A DNA stretch of 64,000 nt from Eutreptiella sp. 'Long Island Sound 2002' (taxonomy: Eukaryota > Euglenozoa > Euglenophyceae > Eutreptiales > Eutreptiaceae). How positions within the stretch are numbered: the first letter of the stretch is position 1; the number at the start of each line of letters is the position of its first letter. The position numbers and the translations under genes were made by a program. The stretch covers positions 2,335,379-2,399,378 of the forward strand of contig OZ038394.1 of assembly GCA_964036045.1 (NCBI GenBank), written 5' to 3'. The notes under the pieces were generated by a model, which ran no database searches, was not told the DNA's origin, and saw only the letters and a list, made by a program, of their open reading frames with translations. Shown here in pieces: positions 33,168 through 43,700 of the stretch.

Positions 33168-35609
33168 TCTCCCTTCCTCTGTTCAGCGCCCGGATGGGTC
33201 GACAGTTCTTGGACATCGAGGCCGAACACCTGGACATCAAGGTCATCAAGGGAGGATCCGGGTACCGGAGAGCCGAAAGTCGAAGACGACTGGGTCGACC
33301 AATCCTGGCATTCGAATGCCCCGAAAACACAAGCTTCTACTCGAACGAACCAATCCGACTCCTGTTACCACGACGATGACCACAACTACGACGCTGAACC
33401 CTGGCGACTCGAGTCCGACGACGAAGAGGAATTTCCTTACGAACCCGCGTTGTCGACAGCACCACCCAGCTACGATTCTGTGCCGGTGCCGGAGTCGAAG
33501 TGGCAGCCCTATAACATGCCGCAGTACAATCACGAAATCGAGACCATCGACGAACTCCGACACTTGGGCACGTTCGGATTGAAGCCACCCTATCGATTTG
33601 GGACACATGAGGATGATCCGATGAAGACGGAATACACTAAGCTCGAACCATCGGTACTCACCATTGCGTCGAGTACCATGGCTGGTCTTCGAAAACCGCA
33701 CACGTTCCTGAACGAGAAACATTATGAAGTCGTGTCGAAGGCGAATGCCGCCATTTCCGAGTTAGGCAAGACCATCTGCATCGACAGTTGGGGACGAACC
33801 GCACCATTCCCTTACGAATTGGCTCGAAGCGCCCCTGACACGTCTTTCGATGAGCGTGGAAATCTTGGTGGTAAGCCGGGATACCAGTGGTATACAAGAA
33901 TCGAAGTGGCTTGTCAGAACTTTCGAGCGGCCCTCATGGCATGGCGACATTATGATGAAGAACTCGATTGGGGATTCCGACAAGGCCTCACCGAACATAC
34001 CCTGCCGAGTCAAATTGCTCGACTCAACCGCATGCATCGAGAGATCTCGGGTATCGACGACCTGATAAACGTTTCCGATGGAATCGACCTGATCTTCAAA
34101 TATCGACGCTTCTGGACCCACGAAAGGATGAGACGAGAAGCTCCCGTTGCCGTTTCGATCATGGGAGTTATCCGTGATCTTCAAAAGGTTTGCCAGGCGA
34201 ACGACTGGCTCTTCGAAGATCGAGCCCCCTTCCTTGCGTACAAAGTCGATTTGCTTGATCGCCGACACCAACTGCGCGGCCTTCAAGAGACCTCTCGACT
34301 TGGGTATAAGCGGTATGGGTGCGCTCCACATCGAACACAGGACCTTGCGGTCCAGCTCCAGGAGTACTTTCGACTCGGAGAACAGATCGAACCCTATGCG
34401 TACAACGCCGTCGCACCAGGCGCCCCCATCGACCTTGTCCAGTTGGCGACGATCTACCAGACTGGACCCGGACGGCTCGGGTACCACGACTTCGATAAGG
34501 TGATCCGACGAGTTGCTGCCCTTCACTCATCGAATGAAGAGTATGCCAATCTTTTCCCTTTCGTGGTTGCCCCCGAATTGGTTCGACGCCTGGGTACCTC
34601 GACATACCTCATGTCCCCCTTCGAGGCCGGATACGAAGATGGACAACATTGGCGTCGAGCGGTCAAGTTTCGAAGGGACGTCTATACTGACGAACGGGAG
34701 GAGATCGAGAAAACCGACTCGCCTGCGAGCGACCCGTTCCACCCGGACCCCCTCGATCACCGGTTTTTGTCGATGGAGTCGAACGCCTATCAGCACCACT
34801 TCGACATCCCGAACTTCAAGTACCTCACACCGATCCACGATGACTTTAAGGCTGCACATCGACGCAAGGTCAGCTGCCGAGACCAAGTCCTCGAAGCGGT
34901 CATTGTTGACACGGCTTCGAGCCTTGTGACTGCAGAAGCGGTTCGATTCGCTCTGCAGAGTTCCCTCGCTGATGGTCAGTATGTCCATCAACACCTCGGT
35001 CGACTCCAAGAAGAAGGTTCTCGAACCGACATGCTTGAGATCGTCGACCGATATGCCCTCGGCCCTGAAGTGGACGACATCAGCGCCGTCATTGTCGTAC
35101 GACGACTTTCGATTGCCGACACGCCGTGGTGGCGAGTCGATACGCGAACTGGTCAGTTCTACCACAGCATGGCCGCTGGTACTGGATCAAAGGAAACCTA
35201 TCGATGGACTACTGGTCGACATGACGGATGCTCCTTCGAGGCCACCAATCGGGCCGATCTGTGGCGTGAGGACGTTTGGAAACCGTCGAGCCTCTGGGAC
35301 TTCTATTCGACCAGGGCACAAACACTGGGACCTGGACAATTTCGAGCGCTTGCCCGTGAACATGTCTTCGTATTCCAGTACAAGTGCCCCGTCGACGGCC
35401 GACCTGGTGATCCCAACGTTCGATTGCTGAACCATCGATCTGGTATCCTGATTCAGAAGAGTGCCCTCGACAGTGATATCCGTCGACACTACACGGGTCA
35501 TGACACCTTCAAGTTCATGGCTGGCGTCGAGACACTGAAGGAAGTGCATGAAGTATGTCGACTCCCGGTGGATCGTTCATACACGTTCACGTGGGGCACG
35601 GACTGCTGA
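33168..35609 (+). CDS. Element C post-pol ORF 2, large protein of unknown function
   Basis: An 800-codon open frame after TGA 33167, ending at TGA 35607-35609. No early in-frame ATG is seen, so it may be read through, spliced or begun internally. The part from ~33400 has convincing protein character: an acidic lead (ESDDEEEF), then PSYDSVPVPESKWQPYN and long mixed helical sequence rich in aromatic and Arg residues. No hydrophobic membrane segment, signal peptide or enzymatic motif is recognised. The position corresponds to env in retroviruses, but nothing resembles a glycoprotein. It may be Gag-like or host-derived. Its TCGA richness matches the rest of element C, so it is an old resident. 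Confidence 0.6.
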   Translation, partial: SPFLCSAPGWVDSSWTSRPNTWTSRSSREDPGTGEPKVEDDWVDQSWHSNAPKTQASTRTNQSDSCYHDDDHNYDAEPWRLESDDEEEFPYEPALSTAPPSYDSVPVPESKWQPYNMPQYNHEIETIDELRHLGTFGLKPPYRFGTHEDDPMKTEYTKLEPSVLTIASSTMAGLRKPHTFLNEKHYEVVSKANAAISELGKTICIDSWGRTAPFPYELARSAPDTSFDERGNLGGKPGYQWYTRIEVACQNFRAALMAWRHYDEELDWGFRQGLTEHTLPSQIARLNRMHREISGIDDLINVSDGIDLIFKYRRFWTHERMRREAPVAVSIMGVIRDLQKVCQANDWLFEDRAPFLAYKVDLLDRRHQLRGLQETSRLGYKRYGCAPHRTQDLAVQLQEYFRLGEQIEPYAYNAVAPGAPIDLVQLATIYQTGPGRLGYHDFDKVIRRVAALHSSNEEYANLFPFVVAPELVRRLGTSTYLMSPFEAGYEDGQHWRRAVKFRRDVYTDEREEIEKTDSPASDPFHPDPLDHRFLSMESNAYQHHFDIPNFKYLTPIHDDFKAAHRRKVSCRDQVLEAVIVDTASSLVTAEAVRFALQSSLADGQYVHQHLGRLQEEGSRTDMLEIVDRYALGPEVDDISAVIVVRRLSIADTPWWRVDTRTGQFYHSMAAGTGSKETYRWTTGRHDGCSFEATNRADLWREDVWKPSSLWDFYSTRAQTLGPGQFRALAREHVFVFQYKCPVDGRPGDPNVRLLNHRSGILIQKSALDSDIRRHYTGHDTFKFMAGVETLKEVHEVCRLPVDRSYTFTWGTDC

Positions 35610-35736
35610 TTCGACATGTCTATGCTGATTCGACATGTCTATGCTGATTCGACATGTCTGGATGCCAAGTAATGGCTTATTCGACAGTCTGGATGCCAAG
35701 TAATGGCTTCTTCGACAGTCTGGATGCCATTAATGG
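35605..35736 (+). repeat. Two short tandem arrays after the last ORF of element C
   Basis: A 19-bp unit (GCTGATTCGACATGTCTAT) starts at 35605, 35624 and 35643. A 31-bp unit (GGATGCCAAGTAATGGCTT...) starts at 35660, 35691 and 35722. Every unit contains TTCGACA. Confidence 0.85.
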
Positions 35737-36148
35737 TATCGACTGCCTTCATATGTCCTGTGGAGCTGACAGATGTGTAGGCCTGTTGGTCTGCTGAGCA
35801 TCCAGCTTCGATAGCTGTGCCCAATGTTATGGTATGTTATGGTTCGACGTGCCCACAGCCTTGCTGCGGGTACAGCGCCCGTGCACTGTGCCTGGCGAGG
35901 TTGTCTTCTGCAGCTTCCGCCGAGAGCCACAGCCGTGGCAGAGTCGAACACGGCGTGTGAATGAGGCGCTGACGACGGGTGTACCATGACTGCACCTCGG
36001 TGTGTGAGTTTCGACCAGGATTGGTCCACTGTTATGCTTCTGTAGCCAACACATGTCGAGGCCCAAAAAAAATTTTTTTCTCTGGGCCTGCTCTGTATTC
36101 GACATTGTGACGCCCGCCCAGGTGAGTGAGACCTCTTCGAGGTCTCAA

Positions 36149-36159
36149 CGGGGGGGTAG
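36149..36159 (+). other. Polypurine tract of element C
   Basis: ACGGGGGGGTAG-type purine run directly before the 3' LTR start TGTTATGG. Confidence 0.65.
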
Positions 36160-36446
36160 TGTTATGGCTTTGAACAGCAGCAGCGCAGCAGCGCGCAAAT
36201 CGCAAGTCGCAGTCGCAATCGCGCTGACAGTCTGTGAATAATAAAGAAGCATCGAATGCCACCTGTGAATGAGCGCTGTAAGATACTTCGATCTTTGAAC
36301 AGGGTTTATGTCTTCGAGATTGTGTTATTATTGGTGCCCCGTCTAAAGATCCTGCGAGGTTTGTCGATTGGGATTTTGGATTTCGGATTTTGAGAAACAA
36401 AGAGGCACAGGAGTGCAGTCGAGTTCCCAAGAAACAAACCACAACA
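36160..36446 (+). repeat. 3' LTR of element C
   Basis: Second copy of 26140-26426 with about 7 substitutions. It is followed by GGGA (36447-36450). Confidence 0.95.
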
Positions 36447-36857
36447 GGGAATGGATCCATGCCAAGGCCTCGTTGGTGGGCTTTGTGGGGCCGGCCACGT
36501 TGGCTACCGACGCTTGGAGGGCTTGTGCGTGTGCGTTGGTTTGGGGTTGGACTTGGTTGCTTTGGGGTTGGACTTGAAGTTGCGGGACTTGGGGGAAAGG
36601 CATTCCTTGGGCATGAGGTGGTTGAGCAAATTGTTGGAGTAGTTGAGAGGTTTGGAGTTGTCGCAGTAGGGCAAGTTGTTGAGGTGAGCCTTAAAGCGGG
36701 CCGAGCGTGAGGCCGATGAGGCGGGAGGATTGCACGAGGGGGGCCACCAAGGAAGTTGTTTGGGTCGCGGACCATTGGGCCCATGCCACGGGTTCTTGAG
36801 CTTGGGTTGGGAGCGCCCATACACCGCTTTTGGTGACCACCACTACGTCCTGGACTT
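36447..36857 (-). pseudogene. 5' part of the minus-strand exon interrupted by element C (Gln-rich)
   Basis: Reading leftwards from a candidate acceptor (TTTAAAGTCCAG, ending near 36858) the frame encodes VVVTKSGVWALPTQ..., then a Gln/Pro-rich stretch (QVQPQSNQVQPQTN), and reaches ...EALAWIHS at the GGGA target site. It joins in frame to 26139 downward. One in-frame TAA occurs near 36690-36692, so the exon was already damaged or the start lies downstream of it. The product is not recognised. Q-rich followed by K/E-rich sequence suggests a nuclear regulatory or transposon accessory protein. Confidence 0.5.
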
Positions 36858-37949
36858 TAAAATGGAAGCAAAGTTGAAGCAAAGTTGCATGCAACATTGT
36901 TATCACACTCATGCACCACACAAAGTTGCACTCAACATTGGCTAAACATTGTCTAAGTAAGGCCATGTGACCCCAAGGAACCCCAAATGGCAAACTTTGG
37001 TAGTACCTCGTCAAAGAAGGGCCTGTTTACGTGTTGAGCCTTTTCCACTTATACAAGATCCTTTGGAACAATGCCCTAAGGGTGATGTCCGCCAGCCAGC
37101 GGTAGCCCAAGGCCTTGGCGCGGCCACTACCAATGATGGGGGTGTCGGGGTGGGGATGGTGCGCTGCTAGAAGCACCTCACTAAGGGGGAAGCACGAAGA
37201 GGGCTGGGAGGGCTGGGACGGCTCGGTGGAAATATTGGAATCATCATCGTCGTCGTCTTCTGATTTGCTCCTTTTGAATCTACAGTAGCACAAGGGAGCG
37301 ATGTGGACAGATCTGCCACGCGCGCGCCATTCACAGTCGCCACAGCGCGCCACAGTACAGATACAAAATTGCACGCAACATTCAAAATCGATGCGAAATT
37401 GCACGTTACGCCTTATAAGTTGCAGATGCGATCGACGCGTAAATGAAAATTGCAGCACCAAAATTCGAAATCACCAGAACCGAAAAAAAATGCATTCACG
37501 GTGCATACATGGGCTGTTCCAGGGTGAGTCTGCCGTAGTAAGCTTCTTAGCCTGCTAAGCTCCTCTGCCGATAGGTCATTGGTCCGAACCATGGTCGACA
37601 ACCCTGTCACCGAACACCAGTGGAGTACGCCCAGGAAAGGTTGTTTTTTTGCGGCGAGAATCCGTGCCATTTACTAGTCACATGAGTTGTCCCACTCGGC
37701 AAAAAACTTTGAGACACACCGACGCGCTTTACTCCGCATCCGCGTGCGCTCAGGAATGGGGATCTCATTAACGGCAATGTTGAATGAAAATTGAACGGCA
37801 AGATTGACTAAGTCCAAAAAAAACCTCGAAACAGGTGTTGTTATGTCGTTCATGGAACGTGTTAAGTGCCTTCAACAGCTGCCGTTCTTGCAAACTACAG
37901 GCAACCCAAAGATCACACAAATGAGCATCGGAGCAGCTGGCCGTGAGGT

Positions 37950-38175
37950 TTTGGTTGAGCCGAACGCATTGTTGAGCCAAGGTTGAGCCGAAGTTGCACC
38001 GAAGTTGCACCGAAGTTGCAGCGCACGCCCCCGAAGCAACGCTGAAGCTGAAGGAACGCCGAACGAATGCCGAAGCAACGCCGAAGCAACGCCGAAGCAA
38101 TGCGGAAGCAACACCAAAGCAACGCAGAAGCAACGCCGAAGCAACGCCGAAGCGACGAAACAACGCCGAAGCACC
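37950..38175 (+). repeat. 11-bp minisatellite
   Basis: GTTGCACCGAA-type 11-mers (~37978-38020) pass into GCCGAAGCAAC 11-mers (~38069-38156) with substitutions. Because 33 bp equal three units, open frames on both strands appear by chance. Confidence 0.85.
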
Positions 38176-38284
38176 GCGGAAGTAATACGAAACAAATGAA
38201 GTAATGAGTAAGAGAGAGGTGTGAATTTCCGGCTAGTGGTGCTAAGTTGAATGCAATATAGGAAAAAAAACCAAAACAAATTTG

Positions 38285-38755
38285 CACAACTCCACCACAC
38301 ACAAAAGGCACCACAAACAAAAGCCACCACCCGTTCACGCCTACCCATCACAGTCAGAGTCGGAGTCCCCATCTGCATTCACCACTCGAGCAAAATGCAC
38401 CTCTTGTGCCTTTGTCTTGCCCAGCCACCGCAAAAGGCACCACAAACAAAAGCCACCACACGCCAAAGGCACCACAAACAAAAGCCACTACACGTTCAGG
38501 CCTACCCATCACAGTCAGAGTCGGAGTCCCCATGTGCATTCACCACTCGAACAACATGCACCTCTTGTGCCTTTGTCTTGCCCAGCCACCGCAAAAGGCA
38601 CCACAAACAGAAGCCACCACACGGAAAAGGCACCACAAACAAAAGCCACCACACGTTCAGGCCTACCCATCACAGTCAGAGTCGGAGTCCCCATCTGCAT
38701 TCACCACTTGAGCAACATGCACCTCTTGTGCCTTTGTCTTGCCCAGCCACCTAGG
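38285..38755 (+). repeat. 161-bp tandem repeat, about three copies
   Basis: CTACCCATCACAGTCAGAGT occurs at 38341, 38502 and 38663, and GCACCTCTTGTGCCTTTGTC recurs with the same 161-bp spacing. Inside each unit is a shorter imperfect AAAGGCACCACAAACAAAAGCCACC repeat. Confidence 0.9.
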
Positions 38756-40592
38756 CAACTCAGTGCGCAAAAAAATTCGGTTTTGACACTGTTGCACAAC
38801 CCTCAGGGAAGCCTCAGGGAAATCACGTTACGGTACCTAAAAGAGCATATAGCAAAGTTGAAACAAAGTTGCAACAAAGTTGCAATCAGCCACATTAGGG
38901 GGTAGCGGAACCCCCACAAAGTTCACCAAGTTGTAATGCAACTTTGATGCAAGTTAGAGATTCTCAACAGGAATGCAACTTTGGGTCAAATGCAATTTTG
39001 GTTGCAATTTTGAAATTGCATACTGTGGTGCACGGCACACCTCTTCTTTGGAATTTGAAGGTCCAAAACCAGTTCCACCGCACGTTGAGGAGAAATTTGG
39101 AAGGGGCGCTGCCTACGCGGGGCATGGTGCAGTGTAGCAGCGGAGAGAACTCGGTTCACCACACGTTTAAGTAGGTTTTGGGCCCAGGGACTACTTCCGA
39201 AAAAATCCCCAAGTTCCTTGGTAAGAGCCCGGTCTTCCAATCTGGAATAGTAGATTTTGAGACATTTTGGGCCCCGGCTAGGCATTACAATCCTGGAAAG
39301 CGGAAAAATGCAACAAGTGGGTGCCATTTGAAAACAACTCTTTTCTACCTCATACAATTTTGAATGGTTAGCCAAATTGAGGATGCTTTTAACTAAGTTG
39401 AGCTCAACATTGGTTTTTGCACTTTATGTCAAAACGGGCCCCTAGGGCAGAATACGTGGAAAGCGTGTGGAGCAATGTAGTGATTTCATCCCTTGGCCTA
39501 CCTTTTTCGACAAGCAAGCCAACGTGTGTGACCACTCAAAAAGCAACGACATCAGTTGCAGAGGCTTGCATAAGGTAACCATATGCCTGCGGATGCCGCT
39601 ATTCGCTTGAGGACGCATGTTCAATCAGCATCGGTCTCTGTGTTCTTTTGCTTTGCTGGTGTTTTTTTTGTTTATGCTTTGTGGTTTGTGCTGTGTGTGC
39701 GTTGCCTCGTATGTATGTGGTGCGGTGTTGCGCGACACGTCAGCGCGACCCGTCTTGGTTGACCTATTGTGTGGCTTTTCGGAGGAGGATGTAGTGTGGT
39801 TTTTCTTTGGCGTGGACAGGGTTGGAATGCAAGTGAAGGATTGCATCGCGTGCACCCCAGTTCGGCTTGGGCCCGCACTGCAGTACATTGTACGTATCAA
39901 ACGTGGCCACACTGCATTTTTTTTGGTGATTTGGAGAATGTAGTTTTGCCAAATCCATTCTTTGTTTTGCCTTCCATGAATGGTCATCTACCCGTGGGTA
40001 GCCATCGAAACACTTGTTGACCAAACATTGAAGCAGTGAATCATTTTTTTCCCCTTTGTTGCATTCACCGTCCATCAGCAAATACGTCACAAAAATATAG
40101 CACTAAATGTGCATATGAATGCATTAGGGCAAACAACTCAAACAACCTAAAAATTCGTTGGCGAAAAGTGGCACATTTTCTCCCTAAATGGAATTATTGT
40201 GTTGTGGTGGTCCACGGTTTCTTGGATTTGTGAGTGATCCGAAGAAGCAATGGGGTAAAGAAGTCTTTAAGATCATCATTTGAAAAGAGGTGTGTTCCCA
40301 ATCCATATGGGTAATGTGGCTCGCATATGCGCATTGTTTGTTGAAGAGCTTCACAATACTTGTTAACGACATTCAAGCTTCGCTGTTGCATGTGTGCCGT
40401 GATGGCAAAGATCAAGGTAGATTTTGGTGTTTTTTGACAAAGCACAATGGATGACTCGAATGCCAAATTTGGATTTATTGGGTAATTTAGGGGATGTGCT
40501 ATCGTTTGGCCCAACGACATGAAAAAACATCCGATGTTGGAGTTTTTATGAAACAAATAGGATGGTCTAGATAGATACTACTGGAACAGCCA

Positions 40593-40749
40593 GCTTTGTT
40601 ACTTACATCTAATGGCCCTTATAATGTTCCGGTAGATGTACAAAATTCTACTTACATCTAGCGGAATAAGTGTTACATCTAGCGGAATATCATAACCGGA
40701 CCAAATTTAACATTATAATGTTCCGCTAGACGTATCGCGACGTACATCC
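40593..40749 (-). repeat. Right terminal inverted repeat of the Mutator-like element
   Basis: Reverse complement matches 23392-23548. It is followed by AAAGGTGTA (40750-40758), the 9-bp target duplication. Confidence 0.85.
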
Positions 40750-40758
40750 AAAGGTGTA

Positions 40759-43700
40759 TTACGCTGATTTTAACGATACAAGATAAAGAACAAGGAAAAG
40801 GCGCCAAGCCGGACGTGTAAGGCCTCGTGCCTTGCCACAGCACCAACCACCAAGAGCAAAAAGGGCACGGCGACAGGACCACTCCCCATATTACAGTGAA
40901 AACAACAGTGCCAGTGCAGTGGCGCACGCATACCCAGAACCCTCAGCCCCTCGCCCCGTGGACATGGAACACAGTTCCGACTCCAATGGGGAATTTGTCC
41001 CCACAGTCTATGTGTCATATTGCTCAAGCTGTTAAGGGCAAGTGTAAGGGAAGTGTGTTCCTCAACACCACAATCCTACAAAAACACGGAACCTGTGACA
41101 CAGTTTTGCAGCCTTGCAGCTTGTGTCACTGCGTGGGTGCTGCTGGGCAAGGTAAAAATGCAAAGAAGACATTTTGCCGGGCCAAGAAACATATTTCAAA
41201 AAAAAAACAAAAGCAAAGGTTTTGCATGATTTGTGTTACTTTTCTGTCTATTTTGATAAATGGGCCAACTGGACTCACAACTGAATTGAAAATTGGTCAT
41301 TTTACCTTATGTAAAACACTGTGGCTGCGTCCCATTTCGACAGCTTATGGACATGCATACCTTCAGTAGCACAAATCTACTCATAGCCGTGAATGCTACC
41401 TATCTTTGGTGATGCGAAAAACCTAAAAGTGTGTCCAATTATAGACACTACTCTACTACGGCTGTAACCCCGATACCCAATAAGAATATGTGGTGCCCTC
41501 TAAAAAATACCTAACTTCCGTCGTAGAGGAATGGTATCCGCAAATGATGATTTGTGCACAATTGCACCCTCATGAGAATGATATTTCTAACTAATGAGCA
41601 TGCTTGCCCTCCAATTCCCGCATTGTCCCTCTTCCCCCATCCTCCTTACCTCCTGAATACCCTGTTGAGTTTATCAGCCAATGAAGACCTGCTGTGTGAA
41701 TTGCACAACAGAGAGATTCACATTTATTTTTTTGCGGTTGCTAGGCCAGGATCCAAAAATGGCACCCGTCAGGGTCAGGCCCATGCTCATACAACTCATA
41801 GCCTCATACTTGTCCTGGGACGGGGAGTGTGTGAATTGTTGTTGACTACGTACAAAGTAGCATGACACTTGCTGGCAACGCATTGCTTGGTTGCCGATTG
41901 TTCTCGGATTTTGGTAGATATTGACAAAATGATTCTACATAGCCTGCCATCCAGAGATGCTTCATATTTGACAAACCTTTGAATTTTGAAGCTTTGCGCA
42001 ATTGGAGTGTGAAGCACTCCCATCTCATCCCTTGAAAACAACCCAAATATATTGGTGGCTGTCGATGGCAAGAATCGGCGGACACAACACATATTGTTGG
42101 AGCCTCAAGGTTAACTGCCCACAAAACAATGACAATGGGTGGCAAATTTTATGCCCACGGCTGTGACTTATACCCAACTGTTGCAGCATATGAGGTCTGG
42201 CAACAGCATCAAAATTGCAAACAATGGAGCGGCGCTTTGTTTATTAACAAACATAGCAAGAAAATACACAGCGCCACATGGAAGTGACTCAATTCGTTTC
42301 ACCAATGTCCTTGGTCGTGGGGTCTACGTTTGCAGTATTCGCCAATTGTGTGTGCTAACCCAGCTGCCAACGCTTTCAGCAGTCCGCATTAGGCCACAAG
42401 AATGTGCTAAAGAAGTGTGGGGTGTAAGGATGCCTTTTCACATCACCAAGCAGGAATTTCAATATCCGAGAAATTGCGCCTCGTTACAATTTGTGACTGC
42501 CCAATATTGCACATGGAGGGGGTTGGGGGATGGTATTTGCTTAAAGAGGGCTGTAGGTGATGCAAGAAGTACTGTAATATTTGGCGGTGCACATTCCTCT
42601 TGTCTTTGCAGTGGGCAGCCTGCTGGGAGCTCACCAATTTCTGGTGGTGGCTGGTTTTTTTTTCCTGCGCTGGGCTGTTGTGTGCATGCATGGGCCCCAC
42701 TCACAATATTTGCACCAAAAAAATTGTTTTAGTGTGTGTTCTACTGTGGCACACACAATGGAGGAAGCAAGCTGTGCTTCAGACATCCCTGATGTGTGCC
42801 GAATCATTTTCATCGTGCTTTTTGCTATTGCGATTCCGAGATACAGAGATACAGAGATACAGAGGCCACAATGCCCCAGGGTCACCACGACTCTCTTTAT
42901 TTGCATGAAATTTTCAAAGGGGCTATGGGTTGAACTTCAATCACTATGGCTGCTGTGGAACATGCTTTGCAGGTTCAGAAAAAATGCACAATCCATGGGC
43001 ACATGAGCCTGAATCTTCTTCCCGAACACATCTCAGACAGGAGTTAAGGTGCCAGAACATGAATGAATGAATGAACGGACAGCTGCTGATTGGATGTGCA
43101 CCACTTTCCATGAGACATCCAATAGTAAGGAGAAGTGGCACCCATATCCTGGCGCTGTATTTCACAATCCACATTGCTTCTGCCTTTCCCGCCAATGCAT
43201 GTCGCCCTCATGCCTGTTTTTTTTGTTTTTCGCCCAGCGGACCAGCCAGAGGTTTTGGCCAGTCAGTGCTCATGATTGTTTCCCCCTCTTCTGCGAGCAC
43301 ATCATGCTCAGGTGCGGTGTCTACGAGTGTACGTAGCCCAGTATACATGGGTGGAGCCGCGGAGTGAGTACAGGCTTACCAAAAGGCCGAAAAGCAAGGG
43401 ATACTCCGGTGTATGTACAAACAGGTTCATATGCCATTCACTTCTGCTTCGGGCTGAGCACGTGAAATTTCGACAGGCAGAGGATCACTGCCACCAAAAA
43501 AAACAGTATTTCGCAATTCACTGCAGACAGTGTGCAGGTGAAATGGGATAGAGAAGGTAAAAGCCCAAATGGTACCCTGCTCATCATGCGCATACTACCA
43601 TCGAGTCCACATTCATCATGGCCAATGCAGCGAATCTTGCTAACTGTGCACCTGGGCCTGCCACACTACGACCCAAAATGGAAACCGACACCGCTCTTTG

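Larger units (their letters stand above)
26140..36446 (+). mobile_element. Element C: Ty3/gypsy retrotransposon with extra post-pol ORFs
   Basis: Direct LTRs of 287 bp (26140-26426, 36160-36446) begin TGTTATGG and end CCACAACA. They are flanked by a 4-bp duplication, GGGA (26136-26139 and 36447-36450). Gag, protease, RT, RNase H, integrase and chromodomain follow in Ty3/gypsy order. Two further ORFs occupy the 3 kb between pol and the 3' LTR. The LTRs differ at about 7 sites (~2.4%). The insertion splits a minus-strand exon of the surrounding element. TCGA is greatly over-represented along its whole length, coding and non-coding. Confidence 0.95.
24515..39447. repeat. Inner inverted-repeat pair, possible nested DNA transposon
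   Basis: CCCTAGGGGCCCGTTTT at 24515-24531 is perfectly repeated in inverse orientation at 39431-39447. The similarity extends weakly inward (TGGCGTAAA versus TGACATAAA). GGGGCCCGTTTT-type termini with a short TA-containing target site resemble PIF/Harbinger-like elements. Because CTAG is palindromic the target duplication cannot be resolved. The interrupted minus-strand gene and element C lie inside. Confidence 0.4.
36858..40592. other. Right interior of the nested DNA transposon(s), mostly non-coding
   Basis: It holds CAAAGTTGCA-type motif clusters (36862-36945, 38858-39015) and the two tandem arrays listed separately. Minus-strand open stretches at 39764-40090 and 40194-40556 have plausible composition but no recognised domain. 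The inner inverted repeat ends at 39447. Confidence 0.45.
23392..40749. mobile_element. Mutator-like DNA transposon with nested insertions
   Basis: Long terminal inverted repeats (23392-23548 and the reverse complement of 40593-40749) are flanked by a perfect 9-bp direct duplication, AAAGGTGTA, at 23383-23391 and 40750-40758. A 9-bp duplication with long TIRs is characteristic of Mutator-like elements. After subtracting element C (10307 bp plus 4 bp duplication) the element is about 7.05 kb. No Mutator transposase could be recognised, so it is non-autonomous or too decayed. The TIRs end in GAGTGTACG and GGATGTACG and match well internally. Confidence 0.85.

Noticed and set aside
33155-33187. 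A 32-base GT-AG intron joining the two post-pol ORFs of element C
   Set aside because: Removal shifts into a frame that stops within about 200 bases, and the size is implausible for the other introns here.
37768-38378. Minus-strand frames rich in Arg/Cys/Phe/Ala across 37.8-38.4 kb
   Set aside because: Generated by the 11-bp minisatellite (33 bp equals 11 codons).
38251-38905. Long open frames through the 161-bp repeats
   Set aside because: All frames of a tandem repeat lacking stops stay open; the products are low-complexity His/Lys/Pro repeats with no homology and no start context.
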